From Candidatus Neomicrothrix sp. UBA7388 (GTDB taxonomy: Bacteria > Actinomycetota > Acidimicrobiia > Acidimicrobiales > Poriferisodalaceae), in NCBI GenBank assembly GCA_002470695.1, contig DKNM01000073.1:30396-61870 (forward strand): a stretch of DNA of 31,475 nucleotides, in the 5' to 3' direction. Under the pieces are notes generated by a model. It was not told the DNA's origin. It worked only from the letters and a program-made list of their open reading frames with translations, and did not search any database. Both the position numbers and the translations under genes were made by a program. Below, piece after piece: positions 1 through 7,876 of the stretch. Every line of letters begins with the position of its first letter. The stretch's first letter is position 1.

Positions 1-170
1 ACAAAGCTTGTCTTTCCGTCCCATTCAATGGTGCCTCGATCGCTAGGTTGCCCACCCCCTGTGACATAAAAAGCAGTTCTATCGAGCTCGACACGATTCT
101 CCTGAATGTCGATAACTGTGGCCTCAAAGTCATATAAATAAGCGTCTTGTAAATACAACCTGTCTGTCAC
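1..170 (-). CDS. AlaX-type alanyl-tRNA editing protein (partial, N-terminal end only)
   Basis: Translating the minus strand from a GTG at 170 gives 56 codons open to the window edge. The segment RTAFYVTGGGQPSDRGTI matches the first conserved block of the AlaX / AlaRS editing-domain family, usually written as TAFYPEGGGQPSDRG. These proteins hydrolyse Ser or Gly mischarged on tRNA-Ala in the cytoplasm. The zinc-binding HxxxH motif would lie beyond the left edge and cannot be checked. The GTG lies 5 bp after the stop of the upstream enoyl-CoA hydratase gene on the same strand, so the two are probably co-transcribed. Start choice rests on that spacing and on the family N-terminus. A full alanyl-tRNA synthetase is unlikely, because in that enzyme this domain is internal. 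Confidence 0.8.
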   Translation of the reverse strand, partial: MTDRLYLQDAYLYDFEATVIDIQENRVELDRTAFYVTGGGQPSDRGTIEWDGKTSF

Positions 171-175
171 CTTGC

Positions 176-952
176 TTACCGTCCCCTCCACTGGGGTTCC
201 CGCTTTTCCGCAAACGCTTTGGTGCCTTCGCTGCTGTCTTCGGTGGCAGAAAGTAGCTGAAACAAGTGCTGTTCAAGTCGAAGCCCATCATCAAGCGGCA
301 TGCTGAGCCCCTTGATAGCAGCTTGTTTGATGGCTCTGACAGCTAGGGGTCCAGCTTTAAGTATGCGCTCAGCCATCGCTTGAGCCGTCGGCAGAAGATC
401 TTCAAGCGAGACGACCCTGCTAACTAAGCCCAACCTTAAAGCTTCTGCAGCGTCGATCCTTTCACCCGTGTAAAGCATCCAAAGAGCGTCGCTAAGGGGA
501 ATCGTTCGGGGGAGTCTTTGAGTTCCTCCTCCACCGGGTAGTAAACCAAGGAGCACTTCGCCAAGACCAAACTGGGCGTTTTGAGAGGCAATTCGGATAT
601 CGCAACCAAGTGCTTGCTCTAGGCCTCCACCATTGCAGTGTCCGTTTACCGCGGCGATAACCGGTTTCCAAACCTCTAAGCCCCGCATTAAATCCCCTTT
701 GCTTGCCGGGGCGAAGTTGTCCGCCGGCGCAGGAGGAGCATTGAAGTTCTGTTTGATATCGCTTCCAGCGCAAAAGGCTTTATCTCCTGCGCCTGTCAAA
801 ATGGCGACCCAAGCGTTGTCGTTACGAGCAAAATCGGTCCACACTTCGCTTAAACGATCGTAAGTGGGTTGATCGCAGGCGTTATAAGCGTCAGGACGAT
901 TGATTGTCACGTACGCAATTCGATCTCTAATTTCATAAATAACGCTGTCCAT
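176..952 (-). CDS. Enoyl-CoA hydratase/isomerase (crotonase) family protein
   Basis: 258 aa, the usual length of a single-domain crotonase. Oxyanion-hole segments are visible at CAGSDIKQ (residues 61-68) and GHCNGGG (104-110). Both glutamates used for water addition in classical enoyl-CoA hydratase are present, Glu112 in GGGLEQA and Glu132 in FGLGEVLLG, followed by the typical LPGGGGTQRL. It therefore probably hydrates 2-enoyl-CoA in beta-oxidation or a related acyl-CoA pathway; the precise acyl chain is unknown. It starts with ATG and is followed 5 bp later by the AlaX-type gene. The region upstream (953-1110) is shared with the divergent ROK kinase gene. Confidence 0.88.
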   Translation of the reverse strand: MDSVIYEIRDRIAYVTINRPDAYNACDQPTYDRLSEVWTDFARNDNAWVAILTGAGDKAFCAGSDIKQNFNAPPAPADNFAPASKGDLMRGLEVWKPVIAAVNGHCNGGGLEQALGCDIRIASQNAQFGLGEVLLGLLPGGGGTQRLPRTIPLSDALWMLYTGERIDAAEALRLGLVSRVVSLEDLLPTAQAMAERILKAGPLAVRAIKQAAIKGLSMPLDDGLRLEQHLFQLLSATEDSSEGTKAFAEKREPQWRGR

Positions 953-1110
953 GCTGTTCCCTTTTCGTATAGACCTCTATTTTTGCAGCGACAAGGTTCT
1001 CCTGCTTCAGAAAATACAAATAGCTGCGCGATCTGACACCGCTTTCTCAGGCGCAAGGCTTTGCATTTCGTGCGAACCAATCGACGTTTCTTGCATAGGA
1101 TTCTGGGTAA

Positions 1111-2091
1111 GTGAACCTAAGTAAACGAGTCGCGGTCGCGCAGTCCGTCGGAATTGATATTGGAGGGACCAAGACCCTCGCTCTAGCGGTTTCGAGTGAC
1201 GGAACAATTAGGAGCAGGCGCCAGCATGATACTCCTAAAGGAGAGGTCGAAATAGCGAAGCTTGTGGTTGAGTTATACCGCGAACTAGCTAATAGTGACC
1301 TGACGATGCCGCTAGGAATAGGAGTAGCTGGCCTCGTAGACCGGAGTGGCCGCCTGTTTAATGCTCCGAACCTCGTTGCAGTCGATGGATTCAAAATTGC
1401 AGATCTTTTGAAGCCTCACTTAACGGGACGCTTATATGTCGACAACGATGCAAATTGTGCTGCTTACGCAGAAGTCCACCAAGGCGCGCTTCGGTCAGTA
1501 AGTAATGGACTCCTCATAACTTTGGGAACCGGAATAGGTGGAGCGTTACTAATTGATAGCCGTATTCGAAGAGGTGCATTTGGGATGGCAGGCGAGCCGG
1601 GTCACATGATTATTCAACCCGGTGGTTTGCTCTGCGCATGTGGAAATAGAGGTTGCTGGGAGGCCTATGGTTCCGGAGCCGGTCTCCGGAACCTAGCTTT
1701 GGAACGCATTAAATCTGGTCGACTAGAAGTGATAGCGGACCTTATTGGCACCAATTACGCGGCCTTGACTGGGGAGTTAATCGCAGGGCAAGCGAATGCG
1801 GGCGATGCGCAGACCCTCGAACTCGTCGAAGAATACGCGAGCTGGGTCGCACGTGGCTTGGTGAACTGTTCAGTGCTGCTGGATCCAGAAGTAATAGTAA
1901 TAGGAGGCGGAATAGCCAGTGACTGGGCGCTCTTCGGTTCACGAATCCAGAAATGGTTCCAACAGTTAACTCAGAACGCACCGCTTAGGCAAACTATTCC
2001 CGTCGAACCTGCCGTTGCTGGAGATGCAGCAGGCGCCTTGGGGGCAGCATTAATGTGCCACCTTGATACCAGTGGAATTCAGACGAGCTGA
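1111..2091 (+). CDS. ROK family sugar kinase (glucokinase-like)
   Basis: 326 aa. The N-terminal ATP-phosphate motif DIGGTK spans residues 16-21. A sugar-binding DNDANCAA block is at 111-118 and the second phosphate motif GTGIGG at 139-144. The ROK zinc site is seen as GEPGH (His165) plus CACGNRGCWE with Cys175, Cys177 and Cys182. This set is typical of actinobacterial glucokinases and other ROK hexose kinases that phosphorylate glucose or an N-acetyl-aminosugar. There is no N-terminal helix-turn-helix, so it is an enzyme rather than a NagC/Mlc-type repressor. The start is GTG with a modest AGGA about 10 nt upstream. It is divergent from the enoyl-CoA hydratase; a hotdog thioesterase follows on the same strand. 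Exact sugar not determinable. Confidence 0.88.
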   Translation: MNLSKRVAVAQSVGIDIGGTKTLALAVSSDGTIRSRRQHDTPKGEVEIAKLVVELYRELANSDLTMPLGIGVAGLVDRSGRLFNAPNLVAVDGFKIADLLKPHLTGRLYVDNDANCAAYAEVHQGALRSVSNGLLITLGTGIGGALLIDSRIRRGAFGMAGEPGHMIIQPGGLLCACGNRGCWEAYGSGAGLRNLALERIKSGRLEVIADLIGTNYAALTGELIAGQANAGDAQTLELVEEYASWVARGLVNCSVLLDPEVIVIGGGIASDWALFGSRIQKWFQQLTQNAPLRQTIPVEPAVAGDAAGALGAALMCHLDTSGIQTS

Positions 2092-2147
2092 AGCTGCAGT
2101 TGATAAACAACAACTTGAGCAGCAGCGTTTCGCAGCGAAGGGGCATT

Positions 2148-2615
2148 ATGACGGCTGAAGAAAAGATAAGGGAATTACTGCAATGGCGAGAAAATGTCCC
2201 TGAGGGTCGTTTGGTAAATCCCGGACTTCCACCTTTTGATCTTCTTGAGGCTTCGGAATGGTCGGTAATTACCGAGGGCCCAGGCGAGTTAGAGTTGAAT
2301 TGCATTCTTCCGGAGGTGGCGCTGAATCCGGCCGGTCAGTTGTTCGGCGGCTTCACGGCAGCGTATGTAGACGTTGCCTCGCTTTATGCTGCTCAAAGCG
2401 ATGTTGAAGGTCAACCGGGTTTTCAGTCAACGATCAACATGCGACTGGACTATTTCGAAGCAATTACACAGAGCCCATTTCGAATTGAAGCAAAGGTTCT
2501 TCACCGTCGAGGTGAGACCCGTTTGGTCGCATGCAGCCTTTTCCAAGAGGAGACTCTGGCGGTATATGCCATTACGACAATGAAACATCAGCCACTTTCC
2601 AAAGTCTTCCCCTGA
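2148..2615 (+). CDS. PaaI-type hotdog-fold thioesterase
   Basis: 155 aa from the ATG at 2148, preceded by purine-rich GCGAAGGGG. The frame is open back to a TTG at 2100, but that extension looks unlike the family. The segment NPAGQLFGGFTAAYVDVAS (residues 60-78) is the hotdog helix with the usual N-x-x-G-x-x-F-G-G pattern and an acidic residue (Asp75) in the catalytic region. Family members hydrolyse acyl- or aryl-CoA thioesters in the cytoplasm. It follows the ROK kinase by 56 bp on the same strand, and may share its transcript. Substrate unknown. Confidence 0.75.
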   Translation: MTAEEKIRELLQWRENVPEGRLVNPGLPPFDLLEASEWSVITEGPGELELNCILPEVALNPAGQLFGGFTAAYVDVASLYAAQSDVEGQPGFQSTINMRLDYFEAITQSPFRIEAKVLHRRGETRLVACSLFQEETLAVYAITTMKHQPLSKVFP

Positions 2616-2715
2616 GTTGATACGAATCTAGGCCGCTGTTCTTCGGGCCTCGATTCAAATCGCGAAATTCAGTGATACATGATTGACCGAATATATGTAA
2701 TGACGACCGGGTGAA

Positions 2716-3060
2716 TTACTCGCCGACTTCCAGTGACACTCGTTCGTCATAGAAACACAGTAAACCTGCTATGGCAGATACCTCTTCGAGGGGCGTCGAA
2801 TAGCTCCACACCATGTCTTTAAACTCAGAGCCCTCAACGGTTACATTCCAGTAGCGGGCATCGCCCTTATAAGGGCAATGAGTAATGGTTTCACTAGGTT
2901 CCAACATTTCCATCATGACGTCTTCGCTAGGCAGGTAATGGCGAACCGGAAGATCGCCTTCGGTCATTCTCTGGGCTCGAGTCGATTCAGCGATCGTTGT
3001 GTTACCAATTCGAACGGTCACTCGCCGCTTAGTTGCTTCAATTTCGATTTGACTGCTCAC
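2716..3060 (-). CDS. DUF427 domain protein
   Basis: 114 aa, one domain. The pattern HYLPSEDVMMEMLEPSETITHCPYKGDARYW (residues 41-71, key part HCPYKG with Cys62) and the later AIAGLLCFYDERV are hallmarks of the DUF427 family, small cytoplasmic proteins of unknown function common in actinobacteria and proteobacteria. The start is GTG at 3060 and no clear ribosome-binding site is seen. It converges on the hotdog thioesterase gene and is divergent from the flavin monooxygenase across a 207-bp region. No function should be assigned beyond the domain. Confidence 0.85.
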   Translation of the reverse strand: MSSQIEIEATKRRVTVRIGNTTIAESTRAQRMTEGDLPVRHYLPSEDVMMEMLEPSETITHCPYKGDARYWNVTVEGSEFKDMVWSYSTPLEEVSAIAGLLCFYDERVSLEVGE

Positions 3061-3253
3061 GTACAGATCTTAGGTTCAGTTAGAGGGCAATGTTTGATGA
3101 ACAGCTACCCCGGTCCGATATCGCAAAGTCACCGATACCCATCAGGTGAGCTAGGAAACCTTAGTTAGGTCGCAATCCAATCGTTTTACCTATCATTCTT
3201 TCGCTGGGTAGCTAATATTTGGCCACCGATTTTGTCGCCTGTTTGCGCGAAAC

Positions 3254-3260
3254 AAGGAGA
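3254..3260 (+). promoter_or_regulatory. Ribosome-binding site deciding the monooxygenase start
   Basis: AAGGAGA lies 7 nt before the ATG at 3268. This supports that start over the upstream in-frame start at 3232. Confidence 0.75.
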
Positions 3261-3267
3261 AATATTC

Positions 3268-4926
3268 ATGAATCCCCCCGCGGTTGAAACGAAATCAACG
3301 AGTAACCGATCAGACCTTCCCGACGACACCGATTACGAGGTTGTTGTTATAGGCGCTGGTGTAGGAGGGATATATCAAATTAAGCGTCTGGTGGATTTGG
3401 GGGTCAGCGCCACCGTGCTGGAGGGGGACAGCGACTTAGGCGGTACCTGGTATCGGAACAGGTATCCCGGAGCGCGATTCGACTCAGAGAGTTTCACATA
3501 TGGTTATTCCTGGAATCAGGAAGTCTTGAACGAATGGCATTGGAAAGAGATGTTTTCGCCTCAACCCGAGACTCTAAAATATCTTAATTTCGTAGCAGAC
3601 AAGTTCAATCTTCGTGAGCACATGCAATTCAACTGCTATGTGGAGAGCATGCAATTTGATGAGGCGAACTGTATTTGGGTCTTGCAAATGCGAGACGGCA
3701 GAACCATCACCACCCGATTTGTATTGACAGCTATAGGGCTGCTATCGGTGCCAACTCTCCCTCGGATCAACGGAATTGAGAGATTTGAGGGTAAGGCGTT
3801 CCACACTTTTGATTGGCCGAAAGAGTCAATTGAGTTGACAGGAAAAAAGGTCGCCGTCATTGGAACAGGGGCAACGGCTATTCAACTCATTCCTGAGGTA
3901 GCGAAGGAGGCAGAGTCTTTAACGGTCTTCCAAAGGCGAGCTAACTGGGCAGCTCCGCTCAACAATCGCGAAATTTCCGAAGAAGAGATGGCAGATATTC
4001 GACTTCGGTACGACGAAATTTTCGAAACGTGTGCTCGGACGCCCGGAGGCTTCGAACACGAACCAGATCGGCGCGGGTTTTACAGCGTGTCTGCCGAAGA
4101 GCGGCGCGAGTTGTGGGATCGTTTATATGACGGCCCTGGATTTGGTATCTGGCTCCAAAACTTTGTGGAGATATTTATGGATGAGGACGCCAATTCGGAA
4201 TTTTCGGAATACATAGCTGACCGGACGAGACAACGAGTCAACGACCCGGTTGTCGCAGAAAAGTTAATTCCGAAAGACCACGGATTTGGCATCCAGCGCG
4301 TGCCTCTCGAAACCAATTATTTCGAGACATACAACCGAGAAAATGTTCTGCTTGTCGATGCAAGCGAAACGCCGATCGAAACAATTACTGAGAGCGGAAT
4401 TCAAACGAGTGAGACACATTACGAATTCGATGTCATCGTCTACGCAACTGGGTTTGATGCATTTACGGGAGCGTTCGACAAAATAGATATCAGGGGTGTT
4501 GGGGGAGAATCACTCAGAGATAAATGGGCCGATGGGCCGGTTACCTATCTGGGCCTTTTAGTGAGTGGATTCCCAAATTTACTCATGATCTCGGGGCCGC
4601 AGACTGCATCTACAAACTTTCCGCGCGGAGCTGAACTTGCTGTTAATTGGGCGACAGAACTATTGGAATATGTATGGGACGCAGGGAAAAGAAGAGTGGA
4701 GGCCAAGAGCGAATCGGAACAAGAATGGTTCGATCATGTTGTGAAAATGTATGAGCCTTTTCTTCTGAAAAGCGCCCAAAGTTGGATAACCGGCTACAAC
4801 TCCAACTTGGATGGGCATGAATACGGAAACACTCGATACAACATCTACAACGGCGGCGGTCCAAAGTACGCGGACCGGTTGCAGCAAGAAGCCCAAGAGG
4901 AATATCAGGGCTTAACTTTCCAATAG
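3268..4926 (+). CDS. Flavin-containing (Baeyer-Villiger type) monooxygenase
   Basis: 552 aa from the ATG that follows an AAGGAGA site. An FAD Rossmann motif GAGVGG is at residues 29-34, followed by the LGGTWYRNRYPGARFD block typical of cyclohexanone/phenylacetone monooxygenases. The Baeyer-Villiger fingerprint F-x-G-x-x-x-H-x-x-x-W-P is seen as FEGKAFHTFDWP (173-184), and the NADPH Rossmann motif GTGATA at 199-204. Near the C-terminus GFPNLLMISGPQTASTNFPR matches the family. Such enzymes insert oxygen next to a ketone to give esters or lactones, using NADPH and O2. The gene stands alone on this strand, ending 15 bp before the 3' end of ssrA. The substrate (cyclic or aryl ketone, steroid) cannot be read from sequence. 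Confidence 0.9.
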   Translation: MNPPAVETKSTSNRSDLPDDTDYEVVVIGAGVGGIYQIKRLVDLGVSATVLEGDSDLGGTWYRNRYPGARFDSESFTYGYSWNQEVLNEWHWKEMFSPQPETLKYLNFVADKFNLREHMQFNCYVESMQFDEANCIWVLQMRDGRTITTRFVLTAIGLLSVPTLPRINGIERFEGKAFHTFDWPKESIELTGKKVAVIGTGATAIQLIPEVAKEAESLTVFQRRANWAAPLNNREISEEEMADIRLRYDEIFETCARTPGGFEHEPDRRGFYSVSAEERRELWDRLYDGPGFGIWLQNFVEIFMDEDANSEFSEYIADRTRQRVNDPVVAEKLIPKDHGFGIQRVPLETNYFETYNRENVLLVDASETPIETITESGIQTSETHYEFDVIVYATGFDAFTGAFDKIDIRGVGGESLRDKWADGPVTYLGLLVSGFPNLLMISGPQTASTNFPRGAELAVNWATELLEYVWDAGKRRVEAKSESEQEWFDHVVKMYEPFLLKSAQSWITGYNSNLDGHEYGNTRYNIYNGGGPKYADRLQQEAQEEYQGLTFQ

Positions 4927-4940
4927 ATTTATGGATTGAG

Positions 4941-5302
4941 TGGAGGTGGCGGGAATCGAACCCGCGTCCTCCGGCGTTTCAATGAGTCTTCTCCGAGCGC
5001 AGTCGCTTTTCGAGTTGTCGAGCTGAAAGCTGGTAGCGACCCCAGATCAATCAACCGTATCCGGCTAAGAGTCCCTCTAAACACACCGAAAATGTTCAGA
5101 GGCAAGCCTCTCAGATGAGGGCCACCTTTACCCGAGAGGCTGGGGTAGTGGGGCCGTTACCCGTTGCCTAAATTAGGCAGCGAGCGCCAGGTCATTAGTT
5201 TTGACATTGGCGTTTGTAAGTTTTCCGGCTCTTTAACGTGGCTCCGGAGACCACGGCTCGCTTCTCTCATGTCAACCGTCGAAGTCGAAACCGATCACCC
5301 CC
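4941..5302 (-). ncRNA. ssrA: Transfer-messenger RNA (tmRNA)
   Basis: Read on the minus strand, the RNA begins GGGGGTGATCGGTTTCGAC, the standard bacterial tmRNA 5' end. It finishes with a tRNA-like T-arm GGTTCGATTCC and acceptor CACCTCCA. The 5' GGGGGTG pairs with 3' CACCTCC, giving a 7-bp acceptor stem, with the discriminator A at 4941. The terminal CCA is not encoded (the next bases are CTC). Length is about 362 nt, normal for one-piece tmRNA. A tag frame ending ...ALAA-stop lies in the middle (see separate entry). It rescues stalled ribosomes together with SmpB, whose gene lies about 290 bp upstream on the same strand, a common arrangement. Confidence 0.95.
5173..5211 (-). other. tmRNA proteolysis-tag reading frame
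   Basis: The sequence reads GCC AAT GTC ... GCT GCC TAA on the minus strand, encoding ANVKTNDLALAA and stop. It begins after ACAAAC as in other actinobacterial tmRNAs. The ALAA end is the degron recognised by ClpXP-type proteases, and a clpP gene lies about 3.7 kb away in this window. Confidence 0.92.
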
Positions 5303-5320
5303 GTGACCTGCCTAGATCAG

Positions 5321-5330
5321 GGCCTAGGCC
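5321..5330. repeat. 10-bp perfect palindrome upstream of ssrA
   Basis: GGCCTAGGCC is self-complementary and lies 19-28 bp upstream of the mature tmRNA 5' end, where an RNA polymerase or regulator contact could occur. No convincing -10/-35 pair could be assigned around it. It may be chance. Confidence 0.25.
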
Positions 5331-5370
5331 TCTTCTTAAGGGTACCGGGGCCTACCAAAGAGCGGATATT

Positions 5371-5565
5371 CTAATTTTCCCAATTAGTTCGGTTTGAGCG
5401 TCGCGCAGCCTGCTTGCTTTGTTCTGCTTTTGATCCTTGGTGGAACCCGCCTTTAGGGCCTCGGTTTCCCTGACGGAGGATCTCTAATCGTTGCTGCCTC
5501 TCGATCTTTCTTCTGGACTTACGATCGGAGATTAAGCGTCTCATTGCTACCCATGATGGGTTCAT
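5371..5565 (-). CDS. Possible small basic protein between smpB and ssrA
   Basis: An open frame of 64 codons (or 57 from the second ATG at 5544) begins 30 bp after smpB ends. The product is rich in Arg, Lys, Gln, Gly, Ser and Asn and nearly free of hydrophobic residues in its C-terminal half, for example GNRGPKGGFHQGSKAEQSK. It would be a disordered, nucleic-acid-binding-like peptide. I recognise no family and see no clear ribosome-binding site. It fills most of the 292-bp gap 5303-5594, in which I otherwise see only the ssrA upstream region. It could equally be a chance frame. Confidence 0.25.
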   Translation of the reverse strand: MNPSWVAMRRLISDRKSRRKIERQQRLEILRQGNRGPKGGFHQGSKAEQSKQAARRSNRTNWEN

Positions 5566-5594
5566 TGGTAAATCGTGTCAATGAGGCGGTGGAT

Positions 5595-6071
5595 TTACCG
5601 ATTTCTGCGGGACATAGCTCGTCGTGCCTCAAGATCGCTCTCGCGTTTTCTGATGGCATGCCGCTTATCGTATTGCCGACGCCCTTTTGCCAATGCCAAT
5701 TCAAGTTTCGCTCTGCCATCGACAAAGTAAACCGACAAAGGGATTAACTGCAATGGTTCCAATTCGGTACGAGCGCGTAACCGGTCTATCTCAGCTCGAT
5801 GAAGTAGGAGTTTCCGTGGCCGGTCGACCATATGTCCGTTGTAGGTAGATGAGTGACTCCAGGGGGCTACTTGCATTCCCAGCACCCACATTTCGTGGTT
5901 CCGCACTCTCCCGAACGCGTCCCCGAGTTGCACTGAGCCCTGGCGTAGCGATTTAACTTCACTGCCTTGAAGGACTATTCCGCATTCGTATGTGTCGAGA
6001 ATGTCGTAGTTCGCTCGGGCGCGTCTATTAGTCGCAACAACCTTGCGATCGTCATAGCCTGCGCCTGCCAT
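5595..6071 (-). CDS. smpB: SsrA-binding protein SmpB
   Basis: 158 aa, normal length. Recognisable blocks are the N-terminal NRRARANYDILDTYECGIVLQGSEVKSLR, the central YNGHMVDRPRKLLLHRAEID, and the basic tail KGRRQYDKRHAIRKRESDLEARRAM (each cited by its position: about residues 15-44, 77-97 and 128-152). SmpB binds the tRNA-like domain of tmRNA and enters the stalled ribosome; the Lys/Arg tail occupies the empty mRNA channel. The start is ATG at 6071 with no obvious Shine-Dalgarno. It is divergent from the cysO-like gene across about 96 bp, and ssrA follows downstream on the same strand. Confidence 0.96.
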   Translation of the reverse strand: MAGAGYDDRKVVATNRRARANYDILDTYECGIVLQGSEVKSLRQGSVQLGDAFGRVRNHEMWVLGMQVAPWSHSSTYNGHMVDRPRKLLLHRAEIDRLRARTELEPLQLIPLSVYFVDGRAKLELALAKGRRQYDKRHAIRKRESDLEARRAMSRRNR

Positions 6072-6167
6072 GCTAGGAAGGTTACCGCTCTATTGGATTA
6101 TGCATTGAGTGAGCTTGCTCAGCGAACTAGCTTTCGATGTATTGACGATCTTTAGTGAAGGTTAGTT

Positions 6168-6443
6168 GTGAGCGTCCAACTTTGGCTTCCTAGCGTGTTG
6201 CTTGCACATGTAGATGGCCAGTCACGGTTCTCCTTTGCGGGCCGGACTGTCGAAGAGATTCTTAACCATCTTGTCGAGTTGTATCCCTCCGTCAGGCCAC
6301 ATCTGTTTGACGACCATGACAAGCTTCATCCGTTTATCAGTATCTTCTGCAATGAGAAGAACATTCGGGACCTGAATGGCCTAGAAACTTGCGTTAACGA
6401 CGGAGAAGAAATCCGCATTCTTCCTGCCGTGGCCGGAGGATGA
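6168..6443 (+). CDS. CysO-like ubiquitin-fold sulfur carrier protein (MoaD/ThiS superfamily)
   Basis: 91 aa, beta-grasp sulfur-carrier size, ending in the diglycine that is thiocarboxylated. The last eight residues, ILPAVAGG, are those I recall for mycobacterial CysO, which feeds sulfur to CysM for cysteine synthesis. The spacing of the FISIFCNEKNIRDLNGLET block also fits. As I recall, the M. tuberculosis order is mec-cysO-cysM-...-rph-rdgB; here the gene is directly followed by rph and rdgB, supporting CysO rather than MoaD or ThiS. CysM and Mec are not in the adjacent genes. The start is GTG, with GAAGG (6157-6161) 6 nt upstream. A molybdopterin or thiamine role is the alternative. Confidence 0.78.
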   Translation: MSVQLWLPSVLLAHVDGQSRFSFAGRTVEEILNHLVELYPSVRPHLFDDHDKLHPFISIFCNEKNIRDLNGLETCVNDGEEIRILPAVAGG

Positions 6444-6569
6444 CGAGAAGATGATTTCCAAACAGGCTCTAGTGGCGATCCTTTAAGCTTACATGTCGCT
6501 AGATGGGCCGGTTGAAGTGGATCAAATAAGCCGTACCTTTGGCAGCTACGAACGATTGGAAATAAGCAC

Positions 6570-7295
6570 ATGCGACCTGATGGCCGAAATAACGACGAGC
6601 TTCGCCAAATAACCTTTGAGCGAAATTTCACGGATCAAACCGCTGGTTCGGTTCTGGTCAGCTTCGGACGAACCAAAGTGCTGTGCACGGTTTCGATCGA
6701 TGATGACGTGCCCAGGTGGATGCGTGGAAAAGGTGAAGGTTGGGTCACAGCTGAATACTCGATGCTTCCCGGGTCAAGCCACGAACGAGTTTCTCGCGAG
6801 GCAAAAAAGGGAAAGCAAAAAGGCCGGACTTTAGAAATAGAGCGTTTGATCGGGCGCGCATTGAGAGCTGTGTGCGATATGAAGTCGTTGGGGGAGCGCG
6901 AAGTTACAATTGACTGCGATGTCCTACAGGCCGATGGGGGCACGAGAACTGCATCAATATGTGGCGGATACGTCGCTTTGCACGATGCCCTCAGTCGACT
7001 CGTTGCAGATGGCACGCTTGAGACCCACCCTCTAACTGATTTCTGTGCGGCGATTTCAGTGGGCATTGTTGGGGACGAGCTTTGCTTGGATCTGCCCTAT
7101 GTGGAAGATGCCGGTGCCGAAGTAGACATGAACGTTGTCATGACAGGTGTGGGTAAATTCGTTGAAGTTCAGGGGACCGCTGAAGGCGATCCTTTCGATA
7201 GAGAACAACTCGATGGGCTGTTAGCACTGGCTACCAAGGGGATTACGGAAATTATTGCCCTTCAGCAAACTGTGCTTGCAGAAGCTGCCTTGTAG
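6570..7295 (+). CDS. rph: Ribonuclease PH
   Basis: 241 aa, the usual length. It starts MRPDGR, has the [12 protein letters not shown] strand near residues 31-42 and the phosphate/active-site segment GGTRTAS at 123-129, and ends with a ...[21 protein letters not shown] type tail. It is a phosphorolytic 3'-5' exoribonuclease that trims the 3' ends of tRNA precursors, acting as a hexamer. The ATG is preceded by ATTGGAAATAAG. It is followed 5 bp later by rdgB, a pairing typical of actinobacteria, and so is almost certainly co-transcribed with it. Confidence 0.96.
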   Translation: MRPDGRNNDELRQITFERNFTDQTAGSVLVSFGRTKVLCTVSIDDDVPRWMRGKGEGWVTAEYSMLPGSSHERVSREAKKGKQKGRTLEIERLIGRALRAVCDMKSLGEREVTIDCDVLQADGGTRTASICGGYVALHDALSRLVADGTLETHPLTDFCAAISVGIVGDELCLDLPYVEDAGAEVDMNVVMTGVGKFVEVQGTAEGDPFDREQLDGLLALATKGITEIIALQQTVLAEAAL

Positions 7296-7300
7296 ATCTC

Positions 7301-7876
7301 ATGCGCTTGGTCATGGCATCTGGGAACGCTCACAAGGCGGCGGAAATCAGAGAGATTCTTTCGGCCCACATGATTGAGCAGCGCCCTAGCTGGGTGGGCG
7401 AAGTAGACGAGAATGCAGAAACATTGGCAGGAAATGCCCGACTAAAAGCCCGTGCTATATGTGAGGCAACCGGAACAGCAGCCGTCGCTGATGACACGGG
7501 TTTAGAGGTAGATGCTCTCGGCGGGCTGCCCGGCGTGAGGAGCGCTCGATTCGCAGGTGACAGCGCGACTGACGAAGAGAATTTGCGGAAACTACTCAAG
7601 TCCTTGGAAGCCGTACCCAGTGATGAGCGAGGCGCCAGGTTTAGGACCGTGGCGATAGTTGCCTTCCCTGATGGGAAAGAGCTTGTAACGGAAGGGGTTG
7701 CAAATGGGATGATCGCAGAGGTTCCTCGAGGCAATGGAGGATTCGGCTATGACTCCTTATTTGTGCCAGACGAAGGCACTGGACTTTCTTTCGCGGAAAT
7801 GTCAGAGACGGAAAAAAATTTAATAAGCCATCGCGGCAAAGCTTTTCGCTCGCTCGCTCAGCTATTGCAAAGCTAG
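7301..7876 (+). CDS. rdgB: dITP/XTP pyrophosphatase (RdgB/HAM1 family)
   Basis: 191 aa. The N-terminal substrate motif MASGNAHKAAEI, the catalytic segment VADDTGLEVDALGGLPGVRSARFAG and the C-terminal GGFGYDSLFVPD ... SHRGKAF are all present. The enzyme hydrolyses non-canonical purine triphosphates (dITP, XTP) to monophosphates, cleaning the nucleotide pool. It starts with ATG 5 bp after rph. Its TAG stop ends at 7876, directly abutting the stop of the convergent PLP-enzyme gene at 7877, with no spacer. Confidence 0.95.
   Translation: MRLVMASGNAHKAAEIREILSAHMIEQRPSWVGEVDENAETLAGNARLKARAICEATGTAAVADDTGLEVDALGGLPGVRSARFAGDSATDEENLRKLLKSLEAVPSDERGARFRTVAIVAFPDGKELVTEGVANGMIAEVPRGNGGFGYDSLFVPDEGTGLSFAEMSETEKNLISHRGKAFRSLAQLLQS

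Noticed and set aside
953..1110. Promoter boxes in the divergent region between the enoyl-CoA hydratase and the ROK kinase
   Set aside because: A TAGGAT at 1096-1101 could be a -10, but no matching -35 is found at a proper distance.
4941..4975. A tRNA-like T-arm and acceptor end next to the monooxygenase gene
   Set aside because: It is the 3' end of tmRNA; pairing with GGGGGTG at 5302 and the ALAA tag frame settle this.
6168..6443. Assigning the sulfur carrier to molybdopterin (MoaD) because a molybdenum enzyme is in the window
   Set aside because: The ILPAVAGG ending and rph-rdgB neighbours fit CysO better; the molybdenum gene is over 8 kb away.
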